Positions 1 to 8,073 of a stretch of DNA of 64,000 bases are shown here, one piece after another. Origin of the DNA: LMUY01 sp965199555. GTDB lineage: Bacteria > Pseudomonadota > Alphaproteobacteria > Acetobacterales > Acetobacteraceae. Position 1 is the first letter of the stretch. The number at the start of each line of letters is the position of its first letter. Both the position numbers and the translations under genes were made by a program. The stretch spans positions 186,001 to 250,000 of the forward strand of contig CBDASJ010000006.1 of NCBI GenBank assembly GCA_965199555.1. The letters run 5' to 3'. The notes below the pieces were generated by a model, which was not told the DNA's origin, ran no database searches, and worked only from the letters and a program-made list of their open reading frames with translations.

Positions 1-452
1 ATGCCGAGCCGTTCCATGACACGGCGCGAATTGGCGTTGGCGACCCCGGCGTTCGCCACGATTTCCGGCAGTTCCAGCGTTGCAAAACCGAAGCGCAGCG
101 ACGCCCGGGCCGCTTCAACCGCGTAGCCTTGGCGCCAGAACGCCTCGGCCAGCCGCCAACCGATCTCCACCGCCGGCGTGAAATGCGCCTGGTAGCCCAC
201 CCGGAGCAGGCCCACCGACCCGACGAAGCGCCCGTCGCTGCGCAGCGCCACGGCCCAGAAGCAGAAGCCATGGGCAGCCTGGTGGGCGATCTGGCGATCG
301 ATCCAGGCATCGGCATCCTGCCGCGTCGGCAGCGGCGTCAGATACCGCATCACTTCGCCGTCTTGCGACAGCTCGGCAAAGGGATGCCGATCCGCATCCG
401 TCCAAGAGCGGAGGATCAGTCGGTCGGACATGATGGGCAGCGAACTCGTCAT
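1..452 (-). CDS. GNAT family N-acetyltransferase (RimJ/RimL-like), 3' end outside window
   Basis: The reverse strand reads MTSSLPIMSDRLILRSW from 452 and stays open to the left edge, so about 150 residues are visible and the C-terminus is missing. RLILRSWTDAD is the usual beta-1 start of RimJ/RimL-type acetyltransferases. EIGWRLAEAFWRQGYAVEA matches the acetyl-CoA binding region of the GNAT fold (R/Q-x-x-G-x-G/A), followed by NAGVANANSRRVMERLG. Such enzymes acetylate protein N-termini or small molecules; the substrate cannot be read from sequence. Start 452 has GGAG 8 nt upstream; Met at 431 is an in-frame alternative. It runs in the same direction as the phosphoesterase behind it, 33 nt away. 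Confidence 0.85.
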   Translation of the reverse strand, partial: MTSSLPIMSDRLILRSWTDADRHPFAELSQDGEVMRYLTPLPTRQDADAWIDRQIAHQAAHGFCFWAVALRSDGRFVGSVGLLRVGYQAHFTPAVEIGWRLAEAFWRQGYAVEAARASLRFGFATLELPEIVANAGVANANSRRVMERLG

Positions 453-485
453 GGCATCGGCTCCGTGGCTTCCTCTATCGCGGTG

Positions 486-1220
486 CTACGCCGTGAGGAA
501 CCGGACGGTCCGCCCTTCCAGCACGGCGCAGGTCAGCGCACCGCCGGTCACCGCCCCGGTATCCAACCCGATCCGCTGGCCGACGATGTCGGGGGCCGGG
601 CGCGGCGTGTGACCGTGGACCACGGCGGTGTCCGGCGCACCCGGCAGGATCGCGCCGGTCCAGTCCAAGAACGCTTCCCGGATCCACAGCATGTCTTCGT
701 CCGACTGCATCGCCAGGCCCAGGCCGGGCCGCAACCCGGCATGGACGAACACGTAGCCGTCCAGCTCGTGGAACAGCGGCAGGTCGCGCAGGAACGGCAG
801 CTCCGGCGCCATCGCCTCGCGCCAGGCCGCGACCGGCTGGTGCGCCCGAACGCCCCAGCTCCGCAGTGTTTCGCCGCCGCCATTGCCCAGCCAATGCGCC
901 ACGCTGGACCGGTCGCCCCTGAGCGCGTCCAGCATCATCTGCTCGTGGTTGCCGCGCAGGCAGACCATCGGCACGCCCGGCAGGACCGGCCCGGCCGCCA
1001 GCCGCCGCACCGCCGTGGCGGAGGCCGCGCCGCGGTCCACGTAGTCGCCGAGGTGCAGCAGCAACGGCGCCGCAACCGGCTCCCGCCGCAAATCCGCCGC
1101 TACCTGGCCATGCAGGGCGGCCAGCCGGTCGGCGCAGCCATGCACGTCGCCGATCGCGTAGACGCGCGTGCCGGGCGACAGCCACCCCGGCGCCGGCTGG
1201 CTTAACGATGCGGTAACCAT
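486..1220 (-). CDS. PPP-family metallophosphoesterase (serine/threonine phosphatase-like)
   Basis: A 244-residue protein with the complete PPP metal-binding signature: GDVHG near residue 24, GDYVDRG, RGNHE and a late HGHT with FVHAG before it. These residues bind two metal ions in calcineurin-like phosphatases, and the size suits the small bacterial PrpA/diadenosine-tetraphosphatase-like class. The substrate (phosphoprotein or dinucleotide polyphosphate) is not determined. The frame is open 15 codons further upstream to 1265, but that would overlap the divergent gene starting at 1265, so Met at 1220 is chosen. Cytoplasmic, with no signal peptide. Confidence 0.85.
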   Translation of the reverse strand: MVTASLSQPAPGWLSPGTRVYAIGDVHGCADRLAALHGQVAADLRREPVAAPLLLHLGDYVDRGAASATAVRRLAAGPVLPGVPMVCLRGNHEQMMLDALRGDRSSVAHWLGNGGGETLRSWGVRAHQPVAAWREAMAPELPFLRDLPLFHELDGYVFVHAGLRPGLGLAMQSDEDMLWIREAFLDWTGAILPGAPDTAVVHGHTPRPAPDIVGQRIGLDTGAVTGGALTCAVLEGRTVRFLTA

Positions 1221-1264
1221 CACCCGCCCAGTGTAGCGCGTGAGGCTTGGAGCGACGACTGGCA

Positions 1265-2590
1265 ATGCGCGGGCTTGGGGACGGCCGATTTCAAAACAAC
1301 AGCGGACGGGTGACCCTCGCCGCCGCCAACCCGGCCGCCACCCCGTTGCAGCAGGCCGTGGATGTCGGGCTCGATTGGGCCGGACGCGCCAAGCGCCCGG
1401 TCGCCATCCTCATCCTGCATTTGTCCCGGCTGCATGCCCCCGGGCCGCGGCCGCACCACCGGCGCATCGCCAGCGCCCTGCTGGACGGCGCGGTGCAAAC
1501 CCATGGCGGCCAGGTGTTCCATTGCGGCAACGGTGACTTCATCCTCCTGACCGACCCGCCTACCAGCGCCGCGCTGGTGCCGACCCTGTCGCACCTGTTC
1601 CGGCCGGAAGCGCCCGGCGTCGACCGCCTGCTCACCCTATGGTCGCTCCCCGCCGACGAGGACGTCGCCCGCGCCGCCCTGGCTTCCGCCGCCACGGCCG
1701 GCACCCTGCTGGAAGACGCCCCCGTCCCGCTCGGCGCCTTGGCGGCGGCGGAAGCGGTGCTGTCCGCCGCGCCGGTGGACGAGTTGGTGCGGCGGCAAAC
1801 GGCGGTTTGCATCACCGGGCGCGGCATGCGGCCGCTGTACCAGGAACTCACCGTGTCGCTGAACGCGCTGGAAGTGCGCAACGGTGCCCCCCTGCCCCTG
1901 GTGTCCGACCCATACCTGTTCCGCCACCTGGCCGCCCGCCTGGATGAGCGTGTGCTGCACGCCGGGGCCTCGGCGCAGTTCGCCAACGTGCCGGTGCTCC
2001 ACCTCAACCTCACCGTGTCGAGCGTGCTGTCGGAGGAGTTCACCCGCTTCACCGCCGCGCGCGGCGGCCGCATGGGGCTGGGTGTCGAAATCCAGTTCAT
2101 GGAAGCGGTCAGCGACCTGCGCCGCTTCGGCGCCGCCTGCGAGCGCCTGCGCGACACCGGGTGCCACCTGGTGCTGGACGGGCTGGACCACGCGGCGCTG
2201 TCGCTGGCGCGGCCAGCGGCCTGGCAGCCGGACCTGCTGAAGCTGGATTGGTCGCCGCGCATGGCCACGCTGCCGGGCCGCGAGCGCCGGCTGCTATCCG
2301 CCGCCATCAGCGCGTTCGGGGCCGAACGCATCGTGCTGCACCGTGCGGAAACCGAGGCCGCGTTGGCCTGGGGACGCCGCTACGGTATTCGCCGCTTCCA
2401 GGGCCGGTACGTGGACGCCATGCTCGCGGCGGAACGCATCACGGCCTGCCGGCACGCCACCGCCTGCACGCTGCGGCAGTGCATCGATCGGGCGGCCGCC
2501 ACGGGCACCGCCGGCCGCCAAGGCTGTCACAACACGGGCCTGCTGGACGCGGTGCACCAGCCGCAGGCCGCCGATCCCCTGCCCGCTTGA
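1265..2590 (+). CDS. degenerate GGDEF/EAL-like protein, first of a tandem pair
   Basis: A 441-residue protein. The C-terminal half keeps the layout of an EAL phosphodiesterase domain without its catalytic residues. HLNLTVSSVLSEEF stands where EAL proteins have the NLS segment, LVLDGLDHAAL where DDFG is expected, LLKLDWSP where DYLKID is expected, and YGIRRFQGRYV for the terminal QG motif. No ExL and no DD pair is present. The N-terminal part (GNGDFILLTD) is a weak GGDEF echo. It is therefore probably a catalytically inactive regulatory or scaffold protein. An alternative TTG start at 1247 would lie 27 nt from the divergent gene. It overlaps the next gene at TTGA (2587-2590). Confidence 0.6.
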   Translation: MRGLGDGRFQNNSGRVTLAAANPAATPLQQAVDVGLDWAGRAKRPVAILILHLSRLHAPGPRPHHRRIASALLDGAVQTHGGQVFHCGNGDFILLTDPPTSAALVPTLSHLFRPEAPGVDRLLTLWSLPADEDVARAALASAATAGTLLEDAPVPLGALAAAEAVLSAAPVDELVRRQTAVCITGRGMRPLYQELTVSLNALEVRNGAPLPLVSDPYLFRHLAARLDERVLHAGASAQFANVPVLHLNLTVSSVLSEEFTRFTAARGGRMGLGVEIQFMEAVSDLRRFGAACERLRDTGCHLVLDGLDHAALSLARPAAWQPDLLKLDWSPRMATLPGRERRLLSAAISAFGAERIVLHRAETEAALAWGRRYGIRRFQGRYVDAMLAAERITACRHATACTLRQCIDRAAATGTAGRQGCHNTGLLDAVHQPQAADPLPA

Positions 2591-3717
2591 GGCCCTCGCC
2601 CGCAGACCGGCTCGCAGCCCTGGTGGCGGAATGCGCCGCCGCGGGGGTGGCGCGCCAGGCCCTGCTGCTCCGCATCGACCACCTGCCGCCGGCGCTGTCC
2701 CGCCCGCATCACCGCCGGCTGGCCGAGGCGGCGCTCGCCCCGCTGCTGCGCGCGCCGCGGGCCGAGCTGTTCCACCTGTCCGGCCCGCGCCTGGTGGTGG
2801 TGTGGCGCGGCGATGCCGAGGCCGCGCTGCTGGACGCGGTGGATGCGCTGGACCACCTGCTGGCCGACGCCCCGGTGGCGGCACCCACGCTGCATGAGCT
2901 GGTTTACCTGTTCGACCTGCCGGAAGGCGGCGACCTGCTGTTGCAGGCGTTGGCGAACGCGCCCGGCGAGGAAGCGCCGCGTCCGGACAACGACCCGCCG
3001 CTCGACCCGGCGTCGCTGCTGCTGCTGGAATCCGCCCTGGCCCAGGCCAACCTCGCGCGGTTCGCCCGGCGCGAAGCGGTGTGGCACATGACCGCCCATG
3101 CCGCCTCCCTGGCATGGGAAAAGCGCACGCTGTCCTTGGCCGAGCTGTCGGCGGAGCTGCTGCCGGAGCGCGACCTGTCGGGCGACCCATGGCTGTATCG
3201 CCGACTCACCCGCACGCTGGACCGGCGCATGCTCGCCTTGCTGGCCGGGCCGGACGAACTGCGCGGTGCCGGACCGCTCGCGCTGGACCTGAACGTGGTC
3301 AGTTTGCTCGGGCCGGATTTCCTCAAGCTGGATGCCGCCTTGCCGCAGCAATTGCGCGGGCGCGTGGTGGTGGCGCTGCACCCGGCCGACGTGGTGGCGG
3401 ATGCCGCCGCCTTCACCTTTGCCCGCGGGTTCGCCCGGGCGCGCGACTACCGGCTTATGCTGCGCGACGCGGCGCCGGACCTGCTGGCCGTGCTGTCCCC
3501 GGCGGCGCTGGACCTGGACTACCTGGCGCTGCCCTGGTCGCTCGGCCTGCCGCAGCAGGCGCCCGCCTTGTTGGAGGCGTGCCCCGCCGCCTCCCTGGTG
3601 CTGGAATGCGGCGACGACCCGGCGGCGATGGCGTGGGGCCTTTCCGTCGGGGTGCACCTGTTCACCGGCGCGGCGGCGGACCGCGCGGCCCTTGGCGAAC
3701 GGGCAGCAGCAGCCTAA
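2587..3717 (+). CDS. degenerate GGDEF/EAL-like protein, second of a tandem pair
   Basis: A 376-residue protein paralogous to the gene before it. LLLRIDHLPPALSRPHHRRLA aligns with the N-terminal segment of gene 1 (ILILHLSRLHA-PRPHHRRIA). GDPWLYRRLTRTLDRRML aligns with SDPYLFRHLAARLDERVL, and LALDLNVVSLLGPDFL with VLHLNLTVSSVLSEEF. EAL catalytic residues are absent here too, and the final QG motif is lost. The start is inferred as TTG at 2587, overlapping the stop of gene 1, because there is no ATG in a suitable place and homology begins within the next 20 codons. The frame stays open further upstream, but that stretch is antisense-like shadow of gene 1. Only 10 nt separate it from the ABC ATPase. 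Confidence 0.6.
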   Translation: MRPSPADRLAALVAECAAAGVARQALLLRIDHLPPALSRPHHRRLAEAALAPLLRAPRAELFHLSGPRLVVVWRGDAEAALLDAVDALDHLLADAPVAAPTLHELVYLFDLPEGGDLLLQALANAPGEEAPRPDNDPPLDPASLLLLESALAQANLARFARREAVWHMTAHAASLAWEKRTLSLAELSAELLPERDLSGDPWLYRRLTRTLDRRMLALLAGPDELRGAGPLALDLNVVSLLGPDFLKLDAALPQQLRGRVVVALHPADVVADAAAFTFARGFARARDYRLMLRDAAPDLLAVLSPAALDLDYLALPWSLGLPQQAPALLEACPAASLVLECGDDPAAMAWGLSVGVHLFTGAAADRAALGERAAAA

Positions 3718-3727
3718 TCCGTCCGTC

Positions 3728-4462
3728 ATGGACGCAATTCGGGTGGACGGGTTGACGAAGCGCTACGGCGCCGTCACGGCGGTGGACGGGCTGTCCTTCC
3801 GCGTCGGCCGCGGGGAAACGCTGGGCCTGCTGGGCGGCAACGGCGCGGGCAAGACCACCACCATCGCCATGCTGCTCGGCCTGCTGATCCCGTCCGGCGG
3901 CACGATCACCGTGCTGGACCGCGACATGGCGCGCGACCGGTTCGCGGCGCTGGCGCGGATGAACTTCTCGTCTCCTTACGTGGCGCTGCCGGCGCGGCTG
4001 TCGGTGGCGGAGAACCTGCGCGTCTACGGCCACCTGTACGGCGTCCGCAAGCTGGAGCGGCGCATCACCGAGCTGGCCGAGGAGCTGGAGCTGACGCCGT
4101 TCCTGCACCGCCCCGCCGGCCAATTGTCCGCCGGGCAGAAGACGCGGGTGGCGTTGGCCAAATCGCTGATCAACCGCCCGGACGTCCTGCTGCTGGACGA
4201 GCCCACTGCCAGCCTGGACCCGGATACCGGCGACTGGGTGCGCTCCTGGCTGGAGCGCTACCGGGCGGCCAGCGGCTGCTCCATCCTGCTGGCGAGCCAC
4301 AACATGGCGGAGGTGGAGCGGCTGTGCTCCGCCGTGCTGGTGCTGAAGCAGGGGCGCGCCGTGGACCGCGGCACCCCGGCGGAGCTGCTGGCCCGCTATG
4401 GCCGCGACGACCTGGAGGCGGTGTTCCTGGACATCGCGCGCGACCGGCGGCGGGCGGCCTGA
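3728..4462 (+). CDS. ABC transporter ATP-binding protein (ABC-2 type)
   Basis: A 244-residue ATPase with Walker A GGNGAGKTT near residue 38, signature LSAGQ, Walker B VLLLDEPT and the H-loop LASHN. MDAIRVDGLTKRYGAV is a standard start for DrrA/NodI-like ATPases that drive ABC-2 permeases. The start at 3728 follows the preceding stop by 10 nt. Its stop overlaps the permease start (TGATG at 4460-4464), so translation is probably coupled. The transported substrate is unknown; drug, lipid or polysaccharide export are the usual roles of this class. Confidence 0.9.
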   Translation: MDAIRVDGLTKRYGAVTAVDGLSFRVGRGETLGLLGGNGAGKTTTIAMLLGLLIPSGGTITVLDRDMARDRFAALARMNFSSPYVALPARLSVAENLRVYGHLYGVRKLERRITELAEELELTPFLHRPAGQLSAGQKTRVALAKSLINRPDVLLLDEPTASLDPDTGDWVRSWLERYRAASGCSILLASHNMAEVERLCSAVLVLKQGRAVDRGTPAELLARYGRDDLEAVFLDIARDRRRAA

Positions 4463-5256
4463 TGGCGGCGCGACGCGTCTGGGGGCTGATCTACCGCCAT
4501 TTGGCGCTGTACCGCCGGTCGTGGCCGCGGCTGCTGGAGCTGGCGTACTGGCCGACGCTGCAGATGCTAATCTGGGGCTTCACCGCCTCCTTCATCGCCA
4601 CCCGCGTGAACGCCCCCGTCGCACTTGCCGCCGGCACGCTGCTGGGCGGGGTGCTGTTGTGGGAGGTGGCGCTGCGCAGCCAGATGGGCGTGGCGCTGTC
4701 CTTCCTGGAGGAAATCTGGTCGCGCAACCTCGCGCATGTCTTCGTCAGCCCGTTGCGGCCGTGGGAGATGGTGGCGGCGATGGTGTCCGTGTCCGTGCTG
4801 CGGATGCTGGTGGGCGTGCTGCCGGCGGTGCTGCTGGCCTGGTTGCTCTACACGTTCAACCTGTTCGCCATGGGGCCGGTGGTCGTCCTGTTCTTCCTCA
4901 ACCTCATGGTCATGGGCTGGTGGGTGTCCCTGGGCGTGCTGTCGCTGATCCTGCGGCACGGCGCGGGGGCGGAGGCGCTGGCTTGGTCGGTGCTGTTCGG
5001 GCTGACGCCGTTTTCCGCCGTGTTCTACCCGGTGGCGGTGCTGCCCGCGGCGGTGCAGCCGGTGGCGCTCGCCTTGCCGTCCGCCCACGTATTCGAGGGC
5101 ATGCGCGCCATGCTGGCCGACGGCGTGGTGCGGTGGGACCATCTGGCCTGGGCGGTCGGGCTCAACATGCTGTGGATGGCGGCGGCGATCGCGGTGTTCG
5201 CCGGGCAGTTCCGCCGCGCCAGGCAGGGCGGCGCCCTGTTGAACATCGGGGAATAG
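4462..5256 (+). CDS. ABC-2 type permease
   Basis: A 264-residue integral membrane protein with about six hydrophobic segments, including ALAAGTLLGGVLLWEVAL, LPAVLLAWLLYTF, MGPVVVLFFLNLMVMGWW and a C-terminal LNMLWMAAAIAVF. The pattern and size fit the ABC-2 membrane family (DrrB/NodJ class). It partners the ATPase immediately upstream, with which it shares one base. The histidine phosphatase starts at the base after its stop codon, so the transport pair and the phosphatase are almost certainly one transcript. Confidence 0.88.
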   Translation: MAARRVWGLIYRHLALYRRSWPRLLELAYWPTLQMLIWGFTASFIATRVNAPVALAAGTLLGGVLLWEVALRSQMGVALSFLEEIWSRNLAHVFVSPLRPWEMVAAMVSVSVLRMLVGVLPAVLLAWLLYTFNLFAMGPVVVLFFLNLMVMGWWVSLGVLSLILRHGAGAEALAWSVLFGLTPFSAVFYPVAVLPAAVQPVALALPSAHVFEGMRAMLADGVVRWDHLAWAVGLNMLWMAAAIAVFAGQFRRARQGGALLNIGE

Positions 5257-5880
5257 ATGGACGAGACCCGCTTCTGGTTGATCCGCCATGCGCTGGTGGA
5301 GGAGAACGCCCGCGCGATGCTGTATGGCACCATGGACGTGCCGTTATGCCCGGACACGCTGGTGGCGCAGGCGGAGGCCTATCGCAGCCTGGCCGCCCGC
5401 CTGCCGCGCCCGGCCGCATGGGTCGTCACACCGCTGTCCCGCACGAGGCTGACGGCGGAAGCGCTGTTCCGCGCCGGCTATCCCGCCCAGCCCTTGGCGG
5501 TGGAGCCAAATCTGATCGAGCAGGATCTCGGCGAATGGCAGGGCCTGCCGCATGCCGACCTGCCGCCCAAGCTGCGCCTGCCCGCCCACAGCTTCTGGCC
5601 GCTGGGCGGCGAGGAGGTGCCGCCGGGCGGCGAAAGCATGGCGGAGGTGATCGCACGGGCCGGCGCCGCGATGGAGCGGCTGGCGGCGGCGCATGCCGGC
5701 GCGGACGTCGTGATCGTCAGCCATGGCGGTGCCATCCGGGCGGCCGTGGCCCACGCGCTTGGCCTGCACGCCGACACCGCGTTGCATTTGTCGGTGCAGA
5801 ACATCTCCCTCACGCGGCTGGAGCGGCATCCCGCGGCGTGGCGGGTGGTGTGCGTGAACGAGGTTTGCGGCGCGGGGTAG
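5257..5880 (+). CDS. histidine phosphatase (phosphoglycerate mutase-like) family protein
   Basis: A 207-residue protein of the branched histidine phosphatase superfamily. The N-terminal motif reads LIRHALVEEN, with RHA in place of the usual RHG, so the phospho-accepting His is kept. PLSRTRLTAEAL and the late VIVSHGGAIRAA supply the second Arg and the catalytic His. Homologues act on phosphosugars, alpha-ribazole phosphate or signalling phosphoproteins; there is no cobalamin gene nearby to support CobC. No gap separates it from the permease, and six bases separate it from paaX. Confidence 0.8.
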   Translation: MDETRFWLIRHALVEENARAMLYGTMDVPLCPDTLVAQAEAYRSLAARLPRPAAWVVTPLSRTRLTAEALFRAGYPAQPLAVEPNLIEQDLGEWQGLPHADLPPKLRLPAHSFWPLGGEEVPPGGESMAEVIARAGAAMERLAAAHAGADVVIVSHGGAIRAAVAHALGLHADTALHLSVQNISLTRLERHPAAWRVVCVNEVCGAG

Positions 5881-5886
5881 CGGCCG

Positions 5887-6699
5887 ATGCTGCCCCCCAT
5901 GCTGGCGCATTGGCGGGAACGGCCGCAGCGCACCTGGTCCGTGGTCATCACCGTGTTCGGCGACGCGATCGTGCCGCGCGGCGGGTCGGTGTGGCTCGGC
6001 ACCCTGCTGGAGCTGTTCGGCGCCATGGGGATCGACGGCGGGGCGGTGCGCACGGCCATGTCGCGCCTGGTGGCGGATGGCTGGACGGAGCGTCGCCGGG
6101 TGGGCCGCAACAGTGCCTACCGCCTAGCCGAGAAGGGTCGCGACACCTTCGCCGCCGCGGCGGAGATCATCTACGCACGGCAGCCGCCGGACTGGGATGG
6201 CCGTTTCCGCCTGGTGCTACACCCGGCGAACCGTGCCGGGCTGGAACGCCAGGGCTACGGCCAGGCCTCGCCCGGGCTGTGGATCGCGCCGGGGCCGATC
6301 CCCGCCCCCGCGGAACCGATCACGCTGGATGCCGCTGTCGACTCGGCGGCTGCACGGCAATTGGCGGTGCGGGCCTGGCCGCTGGACCGACTCGCCGCCT
6401 CCTTCACCCGCTTCAACGCGGCCTTCGCACCGTTGCCGGGCTGGCGCGACGGTTCGCCGCTGGATGCGATGGTCGCCCGCACCCTGCTGATCCACGAATA
6501 CCGCCGCATCGTGTTGCACGCTCCCAACCTGCCGAGCGCGATCCTGCCGCCAGACTGGCCGGGCGCCGCGGCCCGTGCCCTGTGCCACGCCGCCTACGGG
6601 GCGGTTTACCCTGCGTCCGAACGCTGGCTGGACGAACAGGATCTGGCTGCTACGGACATGCCCCCGCGCTTCAGCTCAGATGTTACGGAAATTGCTTGA
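5887..6699 (+). CDS. paaX: PaaX family transcriptional regulator of phenylacetate catabolism
   Basis: A 270-residue protein. The N-terminal winged helix (TVFGDAIVPRGGSVWLGTLL, then VRTAMSRLVADGW and GRNSAYRLAEKG) and the central PaaX domain with QPPDWDGRFRLVL match PaaX, the repressor released by phenylacetyl-CoA. It lies just upstream of paaABCDE on the same strand, and the promoter for paaA begins at its stop codon. It most likely represses the paa genes. Its own transcription seems tied to the upstream ABC/phosphatase run, since only six bases separate it from the phosphatase. Confidence 0.9.
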   Translation: MLPPMLAHWRERPQRTWSVVITVFGDAIVPRGGSVWLGTLLELFGAMGIDGGAVRTAMSRLVADGWTERRRVGRNSAYRLAEKGRDTFAAAAEIIYARQPPDWDGRFRLVLHPANRAGLERQGYGQASPGLWIAPGPIPAPAEPITLDAAVDSAAARQLAVRAWPLDRLAASFTRFNAAFAPLPGWRDGSPLDAMVARTLLIHEYRRIVLHAPNLPSAILPPDWPGAAARALCHAAYGAVYPASERWLDEQDLAATDMPPRFSSDVTEIA

Positions 6700-6723
6700 C
6701 CGCCGATGATTTTGTGATATGTT
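6696..6723 (+). promoter_or_regulatory. candidate sigma-70 promoter for paaABCDE
   Basis: TTGACC at 6696-6701 and TATGTT at 6718-6723 are 16 nt apart, and TG precedes the -10 box (extended -10). The -35 overlaps the paaX stop codon. Between this promoter and the paaA start at 6806 lie a near-palindrome GTCCCGGGGGAC (about 6737-6748) and an inverted repeat ACCAT/ATGGT (6747-6751 and 6763-6767). These are plausible PaaX contact sites, but they do not match the enterobacterial PaaX box that I can recall. Confidence 0.45.
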
Positions 6724-6805
6724 GCGTCGAACAGTTGTCCCGGGGGACCATCGTTCCCTGGTATGGTGAGGGTGTAAAACCCTTGCTCGTTGGGAGACGG
6801 TCCGC

Positions 6806-7786
6806 ATGTACACGCAAGCGCTGAACGCAGCCGACAAGGTCCGCAGCACGGAAGACCCGGCCCTGCTCGCTCGCTTCCAGGAGCGCATCGATGCCGAGGA
6901 GCGCATCGAGCCGAATGACTGGATGCCGGCCGCTTACCGCCGCACGCTTACCCGGCAGATCAGCCAGCACGCCCATAGCGAGATCGTCGGCCAGCTTCCG
7001 GAAGGCAATTGGCTGACCCGCGCGCCTTCCCTGCGGCGCAAGGCGGCGTTGCTGGCCAAAGTGCAGGATGAGTGCGGCCACGGGCTGTACCTGTATGCCG
7101 CCGCGGAAACGCTCGGTACCAGCCGCGAGGCGTTGGTAGACGGGCTGCTGGACGGCAAGGCCAAGTACTCGTCCATCTTCAACTACCCGACGCTGACCTG
7201 GGCGGATATCGGCGCGGTCGGCTGGCTGGTGGACGGCGCCGCGATCATGAACCAGATCCCGCTGTGTCGCTGCTCCTACGGCCCGTATGCCCGCGCGATG
7301 ATCCGCGTGTGCAAGGAAGAAAGCTTCCATCAGCGCCAAGGCTACGAGGTCATGCTGACGCTGTGCGCCGGCTCCCCGGAACAGAAGGCGATGGCGCAGG
7401 ATGCGCTGGATCGTTGGTGGTGGCCTTGCCTGATGATGTTCGGCCCGCCGGACGGCGAGAGCCAGCATTCCGACCAGTCCACCGCCTGGAAGATCAAGCG
7501 GTTCAGCAATGACGAGCTGCGGCAGAAATTTGTCGATGCCACCGTGCCGCAGGCGCAGAAGCTGGGCCTGACCATCCCCGACCCGGCGATGACGCAGGAT
7601 GCGGACGGTCATTGGCACCACGGCCCGATCGATTGGGAAGAGTTCCGCCAAGTACTGGCCGGCAACGGCCCATGCAACCAGCAGCGTCTTGAAACACGCC
7701 GTCGCAGCCATCAAGAAGGTGACTGGGTGCGCGAGGCTGCCGCCGCCTATGCCGCCAAGCGGACGGCGCACAAGCAGGCTGCCTGA
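6806..7786 (+). CDS. paaA: 1,2-phenylacetyl-CoA epoxidase, catalytic subunit PaaA
   Basis: A 326-residue protein. It is the catalytic diiron subunit of the multicomponent monooxygenase that converts phenylacetyl-CoA to the ring-1,2-epoxide with O2 and NADPH. Diiron ligand motifs are visible: KVQDECGHGLYLY around residue 90 and CKEESFHQRQGYE around residue 170. The usual family length is 310-330. It is the first gene of paaABCDE; its stop overlaps the paaB start as TGATG. A long leader (about 80 nt) with inverted repeats separates it from the promoter at paaX. Confidence 0.97.
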   Translation: MYTQALNAADKVRSTEDPALLARFQERIDAEERIEPNDWMPAAYRRTLTRQISQHAHSEIVGQLPEGNWLTRAPSLRRKAALLAKVQDECGHGLYLYAAAETLGTSREALVDGLLDGKAKYSSIFNYPTLTWADIGAVGWLVDGAAIMNQIPLCRCSYGPYARAMIRVCKEESFHQRQGYEVMLTLCAGSPEQKAMAQDALDRWWWPCLMMFGPPDGESQHSDQSTAWKIKRFSNDELRQKFVDATVPQAQKLGLTIPDPAMTQDADGHWHHGPIDWEEFRQVLAGNGPCNQQRLETRRRSHQEGDWVREAAAAYAAKRTAHKQAA

Positions 7787-8073
7787 TGGCCACGCCCGAC
7801 ACCACCCTGTGGGAGGTGTTCATCCGCAGCCGCAACGGGCTGGCGCACAAGCATGTCGGCTCGTTGCACGCGGGAGATGCCACCATGGCGCTGCAGGCGG
7901 CGCGCGACGTCTACACGCGTCGTGGCGAGGGCCTGTCGGTGTGGGTGGTCCCGTCCAACGCAATCACGGCCAGCGACCCGGCGGACAAGGGCATGATGTT
8001 CGAGCCGGCCGAGACCAAGGTCTACCGTCACCCCACCTTCTACGAGGTGCCGGACGACGTAGGGCACATGTGA
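7786..8073 (+). CDS. paaB: 1,2-phenylacetyl-CoA epoxidase subunit PaaB
   Basis: A 95-residue subunit starting MATPDTTLWEVFIRSR, with LAHKHVGSLHAGDATMAL and the C-terminal FEPAETKVYRHPTFYEVP typical of PaaB. It is a small structural subunit that bridges PaaAC heterodimers. The start overlaps the paaA stop and the stop overlaps the paaC start (TGATG), as expected for stoichiometric expression of the complex. Confidence 0.96.
   Translation: MATPDTTLWEVFIRSRNGLAHKHVGSLHAGDATMALQAARDVYTRRGEGLSVWVVPSNAITASDPADKGMMFEPAETKVYRHPTFYEVPDDVGHM

Noticed and set aside
1247..1265. TTG start at 1247 for the first EAL-like gene
   Set aside because: It would leave only 27 nt between divergent starts. ATG at 1265 fits better and loses only six residues.
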